Of a stretch of 5,345 nucleotides of DNA, positions 1 to 5,302 are shown one piece after another; the first letter of the stretch is position 1, and each line of letters begins with the position of its first letter. The stretch is taken from contig JAEEOD010000351.1 in assembly GCA_016284115.1 (NCBI GenBank), forward strand, positions 1 to 5,345. The letters run 5' to 3'. Source of the stretch: Bacteroidaceae bacterium. GTDB lineage: Bacteria; Bacteroidota; Bacteroidia; Bacteroidales; Bacteroidaceae. The translations under genes and the position numbers were made by a program. Under the pieces are notes generated by a model. That model was not told where the DNA came from and did not search any database. It saw only the letters and a list, made by a program, of their open reading frames with translations.

Positions 1-78
1 CCTGGTCCTATCCAGTACTTTGGTCCTTCAGAGGTTTGCGATCAGCCTACCAAGACCTTGCAGCTTGAAAAAGCATAA
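1..78 (+). CDS. pfp: Diphosphate-dependent phosphofructokinase, C-terminal end (partial)
   Basis: This is the last 25 codons of a gene that enters from the left edge, in frame 1, ending with TAA at 76-78. The tail reads PGPIQYFGPSEVCDQPTKTL followed by QLEKA. The PG(P/A)(I/L)Q(Y/F).GP pattern followed by a Thr-Leu strand resembles the C-terminus of long (about 550 residue) pyrophosphate:fructose-6-phosphate 1-phosphotransferases, including the plant PFP beta subunit. Such an enzyme reversibly phosphorylates fructose-6-phosphate with PPi in cytosolic glycolysis and is common in Bacteroidales. The catalytic part lies outside the window, so the identification rests only on recall of this tail. 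A strong terminator follows 25 bases after the stop, so this gene ends its own transcription unit. Confidence 0.65.
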   Translation, partial: PGPIQYFGPSEVCDQPTKTLQLEKA

Positions 79-103
79 TCATCATTTGTATATAGGTAAT
101 CTG

Positions 104-137
104 AGAGACTTCCTGTAATGGCAGGAAGTCTCTTTTT
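104..137 (+). terminator. Intrinsic terminator after the phosphofructokinase gene
   Basis: A perfect 12-bp stem is seen: AGAGACTTCCTG (104-115) pairs with CAGGAAGTCTCT (122-133) around a 6-base loop TAATGG, followed by a T run (133-137). This is a canonical Rho-independent terminator for the upstream gene. An ATG at 118 inside the loop opens a longer reading frame into the GH25 gene, but a start inside a terminator loop is implausible. The T run ends only 4 bases before the preferred GH25 start at 142. Confidence 0.9.
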
Positions 138-141
138 CCAA

Positions 142-966
142 ATGAAAAAGACGAAAAACAAGAAACCTGTTAAGAGGAAACGTAGCAGAATGTCGGACGA
201 TAAATCGACTTGGAAACGTAACCTTCTCGCCATTGGCATTGTGATAGTGCTTGGCGCAGCTTTCTATTATCTTTTCGTCAATCCATACAGTTATCGTTGG
301 AAGCCATGTTATGGCAATAAGGGCTATGGGGTATGTATGCCATTATCGTATAAACTGCATGGCATCGATATCTCACACTATCAGGGAGAGGTGGATTGGC
401 CTACATTGGCTCCTACTCAAAACAATCCAGATTTTCCTTTGCGTTTTGTCTTCATGAAGGCTACTGAAGGTGGTGATTTGACCGACGATACATTCCAACT
501 GAATTTTCAACGTGCTAAAGACTGGGGCTTTGTGCGTGGGGCGTATCATTATTTTATTCCTACTACAGATGCTCGTAAACAAGCACAGTTCTTTATCAAT
601 CAAGTACAACTACAACCAGGTGACTTGCCTCCTGTACTCGACGTGGAGGTGTCTCCCAAACGAAAAGAACAGCAACAATTTGTGAGAAACGTAAAGACGT
701 GGCTCGATGTGGTGGAGACTTATTATGGTGTAAAGCCCATTTTGTATGCTAGTTATAAGTTTAAGGAGAAATACCTGAACGACACAATCTTCAATCGTTA
801 TCCCTATTGGATAGCCCACTATTATGTGGATTCTGTTCAATACCGAGGTAAGTGGAATTTCTGGCAACATAATGATGCCGGTACCGTTCCTGGTATCAGT
901 GAACAGGTGGACTTGGATATCTTCAATGGGACTTTTGAGCAGTTGCAAGAACTTACCTTGCAATAA
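142..966 (+). CDS. Membrane-anchored GH25 family muramidase (lysozyme-like)
   Basis: A 274-residue glycoside hydrolase family 25 protein, predicted to cleave the MurNAc-GlcNAc beta-1,4 bond of peptidoglycan. Residues 1-24 are very rich in Lys and Arg, and one hydrophobic segment follows at about 28-46. This predicts a type II (N-in) inner-membrane anchor with the catalytic domain in the periplasm. The GH25 domain runs from about 72 to 270: HGIDISHYQG with its Asp at 76, FMKATEGG near 95-102, the catalytic PVLDVE with Asp157 and Glu159, YWIAHYY at 212-218, WNFWQH at 238-243 and VDLDIFNG close to the end. The active-site acids are intact. The start at 142 is preferred over ATG 118, which lies in the terminator loop; ATG 190 is a possible shorter alternative but would drop the basic patch usual in Bacteroides homologues. 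No convincing promoter is visible upstream. Its own terminator follows 6 bases after the stop. Likely role is cell-wall remodelling; phage endolysin origin is unlikely given the anchor and housekeeping context. Confidence 0.9.
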   Translation: MKKTKNKKPVKRKRSRMSDDKSTWKRNLLAIGIVIVLGAAFYYLFVNPYSYRWKPCYGNKGYGVCMPLSYKLHGIDISHYQGEVDWPTLAPTQNNPDFPLRFVFMKATEGGDLTDDTFQLNFQRAKDWGFVRGAYHYFIPTTDARKQAQFFINQVQLQPGDLPPVLDVEVSPKRKEQQQFVRNVKTWLDVVETYYGVKPILYASYKFKEKYLNDTIFNRYPYWIAHYYVDSVQYRGKWNFWQHNDAGTVPGISEQVDLDIFNGTFEQLQELTLQ

Positions 967-971
967 TCAGC

Positions 972-997
972 ACAAATAAGCTAGCTTATTTGTTTTT
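972..997 (+). terminator. Intrinsic terminator of the GH25 gene (palindromic)
   Basis: A perfect 22-base palindrome occupies 972-993, with half-site ACAAATAAGCT and centre CTAG at 981-984. As RNA it folds into a 9-bp stem with a 4-base loop. It merges into a T run at 993-997, fitting a Rho-independent terminator placed 6 bases after the GH25 stop codon. The stem is AU-rich, so it may be only moderately strong. A related palindrome lies 75 bases downstream (1048-1067). Confidence 0.75.
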
Positions 998-1047
998 GTC
1001 TTTACCTTTCACTATCTCTAGATAAGATAGGCTGTGCCTTAACATAA

Positions 1048-1067
1048 AAAATAAACTAGTTTATTTT
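1048..1067. promoter_or_regulatory. Palindrome at the -33 box of the DUF308 promoter, possible operator
   Basis: A perfect 20-base palindrome with half-site AAAATAAACT and centre CTAG at 1056-1059. Its right end overlaps the TTTG -33 element (1065-1068), the place where a dimeric regulator could block or recruit polymerase. Together with the palindrome at 972-993 it gives the consensus AAATAARCTAGYTTATTT. It is followed by TTTTGTTTTG, so it could instead act as a weak second terminator for read-through from GH25. No regulator gene is visible in the window. Confidence 0.45.
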
Positions 1068-1095
1068 GTTTTGTCTTCGGCTTGCACTATCTTTG
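1065..1095 (+). promoter_or_regulatory. Promoter of the DUF308-helicase operon
   Basis: A -33 TTTG at 1065-1068 and a -7 box TATCTTTG at 1088-1095 are separated by 19 bases. The -7 box matches the Bacteroidota primary-sigma consensus TAnnTTTG exactly. Transcription would begin at roughly 1100-1104, giving a very short leader of about 11-15 bases before the ATG at 1115. Confidence 0.8.
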
Positions 1096-1099
1096 CATC

Positions 1100-1107
1100 A
1101 AAGGAGG
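1100..1107 (+). promoter_or_regulatory. Strong Shine-Dalgarno site for the DUF308 gene
   Basis: AAAGGAGG lies 7 bases before the ATG at 1115 and is a near-perfect complement of the 16S rRNA 3' end. This is unusual for Bacteroidota, where most genes (including serC and serA here) have A/T-rich leaders without such a site. Because the predicted transcription start is at about 1100-1104, part of the motif could be lost from the mRNA if initiation falls late in that range. Confidence 0.6.
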
Positions 1108-1114
1108 CTAGCGT

Positions 1115-1720
1115 ATGAAAAATATCAATTATGCGTTTATTCGGGCTATCTGCGCTCTAGTGGCAGGAGTTGTGTTGGTGATGTTTCCCAATGAAGCTGG
1201 TAATTATTTTGTAATTACAATTGGAGCACTGTTTATGTTGCCATCTCTGATTGGCTTAATCAGCTATTTTACTCATCGCAAAGACTATCCTGCATTCTTC
1301 CCTGTTGATTCGGTAGGTGGACTGCTGTTTGGTTTGCTGTTGATGCTGATGCCTGGCTTCTTTGCCAATTTCCTGACATTTGTTTTAGGCTTCTTTTTGC
1401 TGATAGGCGGTATACAGCAGTTGTCGATGCTGATTGCGGCACGTCATTGGTCGTCGGTGCCGATAGGTTATTTCATCGTACCGTCGTTGATTTTCCTGGC
1501 TGGTATCTATGCGTTGGTGAATCCTAATGGCACTCGTAATACCGCCTTTATCGTTATAGGTGTGGCTTGCATCATCTATGCTATATTCGAACTTATCAAC
1601 TGGTTTAAGTTTACCCGTATTCGTCCAAAGAAAAATGAAAACTTGGATGTCACAAAACTCGATAAGAGCGATGTGGACATTGAGGATGCACAGATTGTAG
1701 AGGATGATGGAACAGAATGA
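1115..1720 (+). CDS. DUF308 / HdeD-like integral membrane protein
   Basis: A 201-residue protein dominated by hydrophobic segments, with about six predicted membrane spans (roughly 7-24, 30-51, 65-80, 83-103, 117-135 and 143-163). Spans are broken by short loops such as FPNEAGN and VNPNGTRN. This duplicated three-span pattern with Gly-rich helices and an NP/FP turn after a span matches the DUF308 (HdeD) family. HdeD is linked to acid resistance in Escherichia coli, but the biochemical role of the family is not established, so no function is assigned. After the last span comes a basic stretch (FKFTRIRPKK), suggesting a cytoplasmic C-terminus, then an acidic tail of about 25 residues rich in Asp and Glu. 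The start is fixed by AAAGGAGG 7 bases upstream and a promoter just before it. The 3' end overlaps the helicase gene by 17 bases, implying co-transcription and probably coupled translation. Confidence 0.8.
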   Translation: MKNINYAFIRAICALVAGVVLVMFPNEAGNYFVITIGALFMLPSLIGLISYFTHRKDYPAFFPVDSVGGLLFGLLLMLMPGFFANFLTFVLGFFLLIGGIQQLSMLIAARHWSSVPIGYFIVPSLIFLAGIYALVNPNGTRNTAFIVIGVACIIYAIFELINWFKFTRIRPKKNENLDVTKLDKSDVDIEDAQIVEDDGTE

Positions 1721-3050
1721 GATATTGAAGAACCTCAAGGTGGAGGAACTGAATCCCATGCAGCTGGCCACACTGGAAGCTTATGGGGTGGATAAGAACT
1801 TGGTATTGCTTTCTCCAACAGGATCAGGCAAGACAATAGCTTTTCTTTTACCTTTGGTGTTACGCCTGCAAGAGGACAATGATGAGGTGCAGGCAGTGGT
1901 GTTGGTACCATCCAGAGAGTTGGCACTTCAGATCGAGACTGTATTCAAGCAGATGGGAACGCCGTTTAGGGTGATGAGCTGTTATGGAGGTCGTCCTGCT
2001 ATGGATGAACATCGTACCATGAATGGCATTCATCCACAAGTGATAGTGGGTACGCCAGGACGTATGAATGATCATTTGCAGAAGCGAAACTTCAATGCCA
2101 AGACGGTGACGACACTGGTGATTGACGAATTTGACAAGTGTCTGGAGTTTGGTTTCCAAGACGAGATGTCAGAGGTAATCAGTCAGTTACCCTCGCTGAA
2201 AAAACGTGTGCTGCTATCAGCTACCGATGCGGATGAGATACCTCAGTTTACAGGGGTAGCTACCTCAGAAGAGGGGAAGTTGTTGAAGAATAAGGTCATC
2301 AAACTGGATTTCTCTCAGTCGAATTATGGCGCTACCAACTTATTGTTGCAAGTGGTACACTCCCCAGAAAAGGATAAGTTAGAAACGCTCTATCGTCTGT
2401 TGTGCCAACTCGGTACGCAGACTTCACTCGTTTTTGTGAACTACCGAGAGAGTGTTGAACGTGTGACGGGTTATTTGCAGGCCAAGCGTTTCCCTTGCGA
2501 TATGTTTCATGGTGGTATGGAACAAGATGATCGTGAACGGTCTCTCTACAAGTTCCGAAATGGCACATGCCCAGTATTGATATCGACTGACTTGGCGGCT
2601 CGTGGTCTGGATATACCAGGTATTGACAATGTGATTCATTATCACCTGCCCGTCAATGAGGAGTCATTTACACACCGTAACGGTAGAACGGCACGATGGG
2701 ATGCTACAGGATGTTCTTACATGATTCTTGGTCCAGAGGAGCATTTGCCTGACTATGTGGATACTGATACTCCTGTGTATGAATTGCCGGAAGAAACGCC
2801 TAAACCTCCAAAGCAGGAGTGGGCCACTATTTATATAGGTAGAGGTAAGAAAGATAAACTCAACAAAGTGGACGTAGTGGGTTTCTTTTATAAGAAAGGT
2901 CGCTTGGACAGAAATGACTTGGGACAGGTAGATGTAAAAGACCATTATGCTTTTGTGGCTGTCAAACGTGCGAAAGTCAATCAGTTGCTTAAATTGGTGG
3001 CTGGTGAAAAGATAAAAGGGATGCGAACTATTATCGAAGAAGCAATATAA
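1704..3050 (+). CDS. DEAD-box-type RNA helicase with DbpA-like RNA-binding domain
   Basis: A 448-residue superfamily 2 helicase with all core motifs: Q motif NPMQ (Gln20), motif I SPTGSGKT (37-44), Ia PSRELALQ (69-76), Ib GTPGR (116-120), motif II DEFD (141-144, in place of DEAD), motif III SAT (172-174), motif IV LVFVNYRES (242-250), motif V STDLAARGLD (294-303) and motif VI HRNGRTAR (324-331). After an acidic/Pro-rich linker (about 350-371), residues 373-445 resemble the DbpA RNA-binding domain: IYIGRGKKDKL, DVVGFFYKKG, LGQVDVKDHYAFVAVKR and a final KIKG. In DbpA that domain binds 23S rRNA hairpin 92, so a cytosolic role in large-subunit assembly is likely by homology. DEFD keeps the ATP-hydrolysis Asp and Glu, so activity is expected. 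Start codons at 1704 and 1707 are adjacent; either gives a 14-17 base overlap with the DUF308 gene and probable translational coupling. No T-run terminator follows, so read-through into serC is possible. Confidence 0.9.
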   Translation: MMEQNEILKNLKVEELNPMQLATLEAYGVDKNLVLLSPTGSGKTIAFLLPLVLRLQEDNDEVQAVVLVPSRELALQIETVFKQMGTPFRVMSCYGGRPAMDEHRTMNGIHPQVIVGTPGRMNDHLQKRNFNAKTVTTLVIDEFDKCLEFGFQDEMSEVISQLPSLKKRVLLSATDADEIPQFTGVATSEEGKLLKNKVIKLDFSQSNYGATNLLLQVVHSPEKDKLETLYRLLCQLGTQTSLVFVNYRESVERVTGYLQAKRFPCDMFHGGMEQDDRERSLYKFRNGTCPVLISTDLAARGLDIPGIDNVIHYHLPVNEESFTHRNGRTARWDATGCSYMILGPEEHLPDYVDTDTPVYELPEETPKPPKQEWATIYIGRGKKDKLNKVDVVGFFYKKGRLDRNDLGQVDVKDHYAFVAVKRAKVNQLLKLVAGEKIKGMRTIIEEAI

Positions 3051-3053
3051 AAA

Positions 3054-3078
3054 TGTTCGTGTTTCTTTGTCATGAACA
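3054..3078. repeat. Inverted repeat around the serC -33 box
   Basis: TGTTCGTG (3054-3061) and CATGAACA (3071-3078) form an 8-bp inverted repeat with one G-T pair and a 9-base spacer that contains the -33 TTTG (3066-3069). It begins 4 bases after the helicase stop codon. No T run follows on the + strand, so it is a poor intrinsic terminator. It may be an operator for the serine genes, a weak hairpin at the helicase 3' end, or chance. Confidence 0.4.
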
Positions 3079-3096
3079 AATAAATTGCTAACTTCG
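3066..3096 (+). promoter_or_regulatory. serC promoter
   Basis: A -33 TTTG at 3066-3069 and a -7 box TAACTTCG at 3089-3096 (one mismatch to TAnnTTTG) are 19 bases apart, the same geometry as the promoter at 1065-1095; CA follows the -7 box in both. The expected transcription start is near 3101-3105, leaving a leader of about 50 bases. That leader is almost pure A/T without a Shine-Dalgarno site, typical for well-expressed Bacteroidota genes. Confidence 0.7.
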
Positions 3097-3154
3097 CACC
3101 GTATAAATTAAAAAATAAGAAAACAAAATAGATTTTTTAATAAACAAATGCTTT

Positions 3155-4222
3155 ATGAAGAAGTATAATTTCAATGCAGGTCCTTCTATTCTCCCTCGTG
3201 AGGTGATTGAGGCTACTGCCCAACAGATTCTTGATTTCAATGGTTCAGGTTTGTCTCTGATGGAAATCAGCCATCGTGCAAAAGATTTTCAGCCAGTAGT
3301 AGATGAGGCTGTGGCTCTTATTAAAGAAATTCTTGATATCCCTGAGGGTTATTCAGTAATCTTCCTTGGAGGTGGTGCCAGCTTGGAGTTCTGCATGATA
3401 CCTTATAACTTCCTGGAGAAGAAGGCTGCTTACCTGAATACGGGTGTTTGGGCTAAGAAGGCTTTGAAAGAAGCTAAGGGTTTTGGCGAGGTGGTGGAAG
3501 TGGCTTCTTCTGCTGACAAGAACTTTACTTATATTCCAAAGGGCTGGACTTGTCCTACTGATGTGGACTACCTGCATGTTACGACTAACAATACTATCTA
3601 TGGTACTGAAATCCGCAAGGATCTGGATGTTCCAGTGCCTATGATTGCTGATATGTCATCTGATATCTTCAGCCGTCCTATTGATGTGAAGAAGTACAAA
3701 TGTATTTATGCCGGTGCGCAGAAGAACTTGGCTATGGCAGGTGTTACACTGGTGATAGTGAAGGATGATGAGTTGGGTAAGGTAAGCCGCTACATTCCTA
3801 CGATGCTTGACTATCGTACTCATGTGTCTAAGGGCTCTATGTTCAACACTCCTCCAGTAGTACCGATTTATTCAGCTTTGGAAACACTGCGTTGGATTAA
3901 GAAGTCGGGTGGTGTTGAGGAAATGGATCGCAGGGCTAAAGAGCGTGCAGAGATGCTGTATGCTGAGATTGACCGCAACAAGATGTTCCGTGGAACTGTA
4001 GTTCCTGAGGACCGTTCATTGATGAACCTTTGCTTCGTGATGGCTGATGAGTACAAGGATCTGGAGAAAGATTTCTTGGACTTTGCAGTAGCTAACGGCA
4101 TGGTAGGTGTTAAGGGACATCGTGATGTGGGTGGTTTCCGTGCATCTTGCTACAATGCCCAGCCGCTTGAGGGCGTGAAAGCACTGGTGGCTTGCATGCA
4201 GTTGTTTGAGTCAAAACATTAA
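3155..4222 (+). CDS. serC: Phosphoserine aminotransferase SerC
   Basis: A 355-residue class V (fold type I) aminotransferase of typical SerC length. It converts 3-phosphohydroxypyruvate and glutamate to O-phosphoserine and 2-oxoglutarate with PLP, the second step of serine synthesis; SerC also serves PLP synthesis in some bacteria. Motifs in order: the N-terminal [14 protein letters not shown] at 72-76 (PLP phosphate contact), TNNTIYGTE at 144-152, ADMSSDI with Asp166 (PLP ring nitrogen), YAGAQKN with the Schiff-base Lys190, and the C-terminal [15 protein letters not shown] at 321-335 that closes on the phosphate of the substrate. All key residues are present. ATG 3155 is chosen because [11 protein letters not shown] matches the usual SerC N-terminus. 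The gene has its own promoter at 3066-3096 and is followed 55 bases later by serA, with a hairpin between them, indicating a serine-synthesis unit with possibly uneven expression. Confidence 0.97.
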   Translation: MKKYNFNAGPSILPREVIEATAQQILDFNGSGLSLMEISHRAKDFQPVVDEAVALIKEILDIPEGYSVIFLGGGASLEFCMIPYNFLEKKAAYLNTGVWAKKALKEAKGFGEVVEVASSADKNFTYIPKGWTCPTDVDYLHVTTNNTIYGTEIRKDLDVPVPMIADMSSDIFSRPIDVKKYKCIYAGAQKNLAMAGVTLVIVKDDELGKVSRYIPTMLDYRTHVSKGSMFNTPPVVPIYSALETLRWIKKSGGVEEMDRRAKERAEMLYAEIDRNKMFRGTVVPEDRSLMNLCFVMADEYKDLEKDFLDFAVANGMVGVKGHRDVGGFRASCYNAQPLEGVKALVACMQLFESKH

Positions 4223-4236
4223 AAGATAACTTTAGT

Positions 4237-4266
4237 TCCCCCTCTTGTGTAGAGAGGGGGATTTTA
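4237..4266 (+). terminator. Hairpin with U-rich tail between serC and serA
   Basis: CCCCCTCT (4238-4245) pairs with AGAGGGGG (4253-4260), extended by T4237-A4261, around a 7-base loop, and is followed by TTTTATTATT. The stem contains five consecutive G-C pairs and the tail is T-rich with one interruption after four T bases, so it should act as a complete or partial terminator or as a 3'-end stabiliser for serC mRNA. A TTG codon at 4245 in this hairpin opens a frame extension of serA, which is rejected as its start. Confidence 0.7.
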
Positions 4267-4277
4267 TTATTAATAAC

Positions 4278-5198
4278 ATGAAAGTTTTAATTGCTACAGA
4301 AAAGCCGTTCGCCAAAGTGGCTGTTGACGGCATTCGTCAGGAAATTGAAGCAGCTGGTTACGAACTGGCTTTACTGGAAAAATATACAGAAAAGGCTCAG
4401 CTGTTGGATGCAGTGAAAGATGCTGATGCTGTGATTATCCGTAGTGATATCATAGACAATGAAGTGCTCGATGCTGCCAAACAACTGAAGATTGTAGTGC
4501 GTGCTGGTGCTGGTTACGACAATGTGGATTTGGAAGCTGCTACTGCTCATAATGTGGTAGTGATGAATACCCCTGGTCAGAACTCTAATGCTGTGGCTGA
4601 ACTGGTTTTCGGTTTGTTGGTATTTGCCGTTCGTAATTTCTATAATGGAAAGGCGGGTACAGAGTTGAAGGGTAAGAAATTAGGTATCTTGGCGTTTGGT
4701 AATGTGGGCCGTAATGTGGCACGTATAGCAGAAGGCTTTGGTATGGAGATTTATGCCTACGATGCATTCTGCCCTAAAGAGGTGATTGAAGCTGCTGGTG
4801 TGCATGCTGTTGATTCAACGGAAGCTTTGTTCGATGCTTGCGACATTGTTTCTCTGCATATTCCAGCAACCCCTGAGACTAAGAACTCAATCAATTATGA
4901 GATGGTGAATCGTCTGCCGAAGGGTGGTATCTTGATTAACACCGCTCGTAAAGAGGTGATTGATGAGGCTGGTCTGATTAAGTTGATGGAAGAACGCGAA
5001 GACCTGAAATATGTTTCTGATATTGCTCCTGCTGCAGCTGAAGAGTTTGCAGCTAAGTTTGCTGGTCGCTATTTCGCTACTCCTAAGAAGATGGGTGCAC
5101 AGACAGCTGAGGCTAACACCAACGCAGGTCTTGCAGCAGCAAATCAGATTGTTGATTTCATCAAGAACGGTGTGACAAAGTTCCAGGTAAACAAGTAA
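4278..5198 (+). CDS. serA: D-3-phosphoglycerate dehydrogenase SerA, short lysine-type form
   Basis: A 306-residue D-2-hydroxyacid dehydrogenase predicted to oxidise 3-phosphoglycerate to 3-phosphohydroxypyruvate with NAD, the first step of serine synthesis. Seen in order: RAGAGYDNVDL at 75-85, NTPGQNSNAVAE at 97-108, a Rossmann nucleotide loop AFGNVG (139-144, where the usual first Gly is Ala), the NAD-selecting acid in YDAF (Asp162) and the substrate Arg in NTARKE (Arg224). The usual catalytic His of the TPHIGG motif is absent: the site reads TPKKMG (268-273), with Lys270/Lys271. This matches the type III PGDH class, characterised in Entamoeba histolytica, where catalysis was assigned to a lysine. 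There is no C-terminal ACT domain, so serine feedback inhibition of the E. coli kind is not expected. ATG 4278 gives the standard MKVLIATEKPF start; the frame is open further upstream only through the hairpin. It lies 55 bases after serC and is closed by a strong terminator. Confidence 0.93.
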   Translation: MKVLIATEKPFAKVAVDGIRQEIEAAGYELALLEKYTEKAQLLDAVKDADAVIIRSDIIDNEVLDAAKQLKIVVRAGAGYDNVDLEAATAHNVVVMNTPGQNSNAVAELVFGLLVFAVRNFYNGKAGTELKGKKLGILAFGNVGRNVARIAEGFGMEIYAYDAFCPKEVIEAAGVHAVDSTEALFDACDIVSLHIPATPETKNSINYEMVNRLPKGGILINTARKEVIDEAGLIKLMEEREDLKYVSDIAPAAAEEFAAKFAGRYFATPKKMGAQTAEANTNAGLAAANQIVDFIKNGVTKFQVNK

Positions 5199-5213
5199 GA
5201 ACATTTTATAATG

Positions 5214-5248
5214 AAATCCCTGTGGTACTCGTACCATGGGGATTTTTT
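5214..5248 (+). terminator. Intrinsic terminator after serA
   Basis: AAATCCCTGTGGTAC (5214-5228) pairs with GTACCATGGGGATTT (5231-5245), with two G-U wobbles; in practice the loop is about 4 bases (CTCG). A run of six T bases (5243-5248) completes a canonical Rho-independent terminator 15 bases after the serA stop. The A run of the left arm gives only three A bases on the opposite strand side, so it is not strongly bidirectional. Confidence 0.9.
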
Positions 5249-5267
5249 GTCTTTTATATCAGACATC

Positions 5268-5293
5268 TAATCTTCAATTTATTAATCTTCAAT
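5268..5293 (+). repeat. Short direct repeat in the DUF1015 leader
   Basis: TAATCTTCAAT occurs at 5268-5278 and again at 5283-5293, a 15-base period, ending 9 bases before the ATG at 5303. The first copy begins 18 bases after a TTTG (5246-5249) at the terminator T run and could be a poor -7 box (TAATCTTC, two mismatches to TAnnTTTG). In A/T-rich leader sequence an 11-base repeat may have no function. Confidence 0.4.
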
Positions 5294-5302
5294 CTAAACA
5301 AC

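Larger units (their letters stand above)
972..1098 (+). repeat. Two-copy diverged direct repeat, 75-base period
   Basis: Positions 972-1023 align without gaps to 1047-1098, with 40 of 52 bases identical by manual count. Each copy starts with a CTAG-centred palindrome, then a TTTTGTCTT stretch, then a CACTATCT box. Copy 2 contains the complete promoter of the next operon, while copy 1 has a degraded -7 box (TATCTCTA at 1013-1020) and doubles as the GH25 terminator. Four of the 12 differences are two compensating pairs (980/985 and 973/992 against 1055/1060 and 1048/1067), so both palindromes stay perfect. A local tandem duplication followed by divergence is the simplest explanation. Confidence 0.75.

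Noticed and set aside
57..88. Possible promoter for GH25 (CTTG near 57 with ATCATTTG near 81)
   Set aside because: The -7 candidate lacks the TA dinucleotide and the -33 candidate is inexact; it lies across the end of the upstream gene, and transcription from it would still cross the terminator.
118..141. Upstream ATG at 118 extending the GH25 protein by eight residues
   Set aside because: The codon lies in the loop of a perfect 12-bp terminator and the added residues (MAGSLFFQ) are encoded by its stem and T run; ATG 142 gives the usual basic N-terminus.
142..966. GH25 enzyme as a phage endolysin or interbacterial toxin
   Set aside because: An N-terminal basic patch plus membrane anchor, housekeeping neighbours and no holin, spanin, immunity or phage genes point to a chromosomal cell-wall enzyme.
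1385..1771. Minus-strand open frame of 128 codons across the DUF308 gene
   Set aside because: It is antisense to a well-supported membrane protein gene, has no family resemblance, and has no promoter or terminator of its own. The other minus-strand frames in the window were dropped for the same reason.
3148..3168. Six-codon reading frame (MLYEEV) overlapping the serC start in another frame
   Set aside because: It could be a regulatory upstream frame, but its composition is just the shifted serC start and there is no ribosome-binding signal to support it.
4245..4277. TTG start at 4245 extending SerA by eleven residues
   Set aside because: The TTG is inside the serC-serA hairpin and the added residues do not resemble a SerA N-terminus; MKVLIATEKPF at 4278 does.
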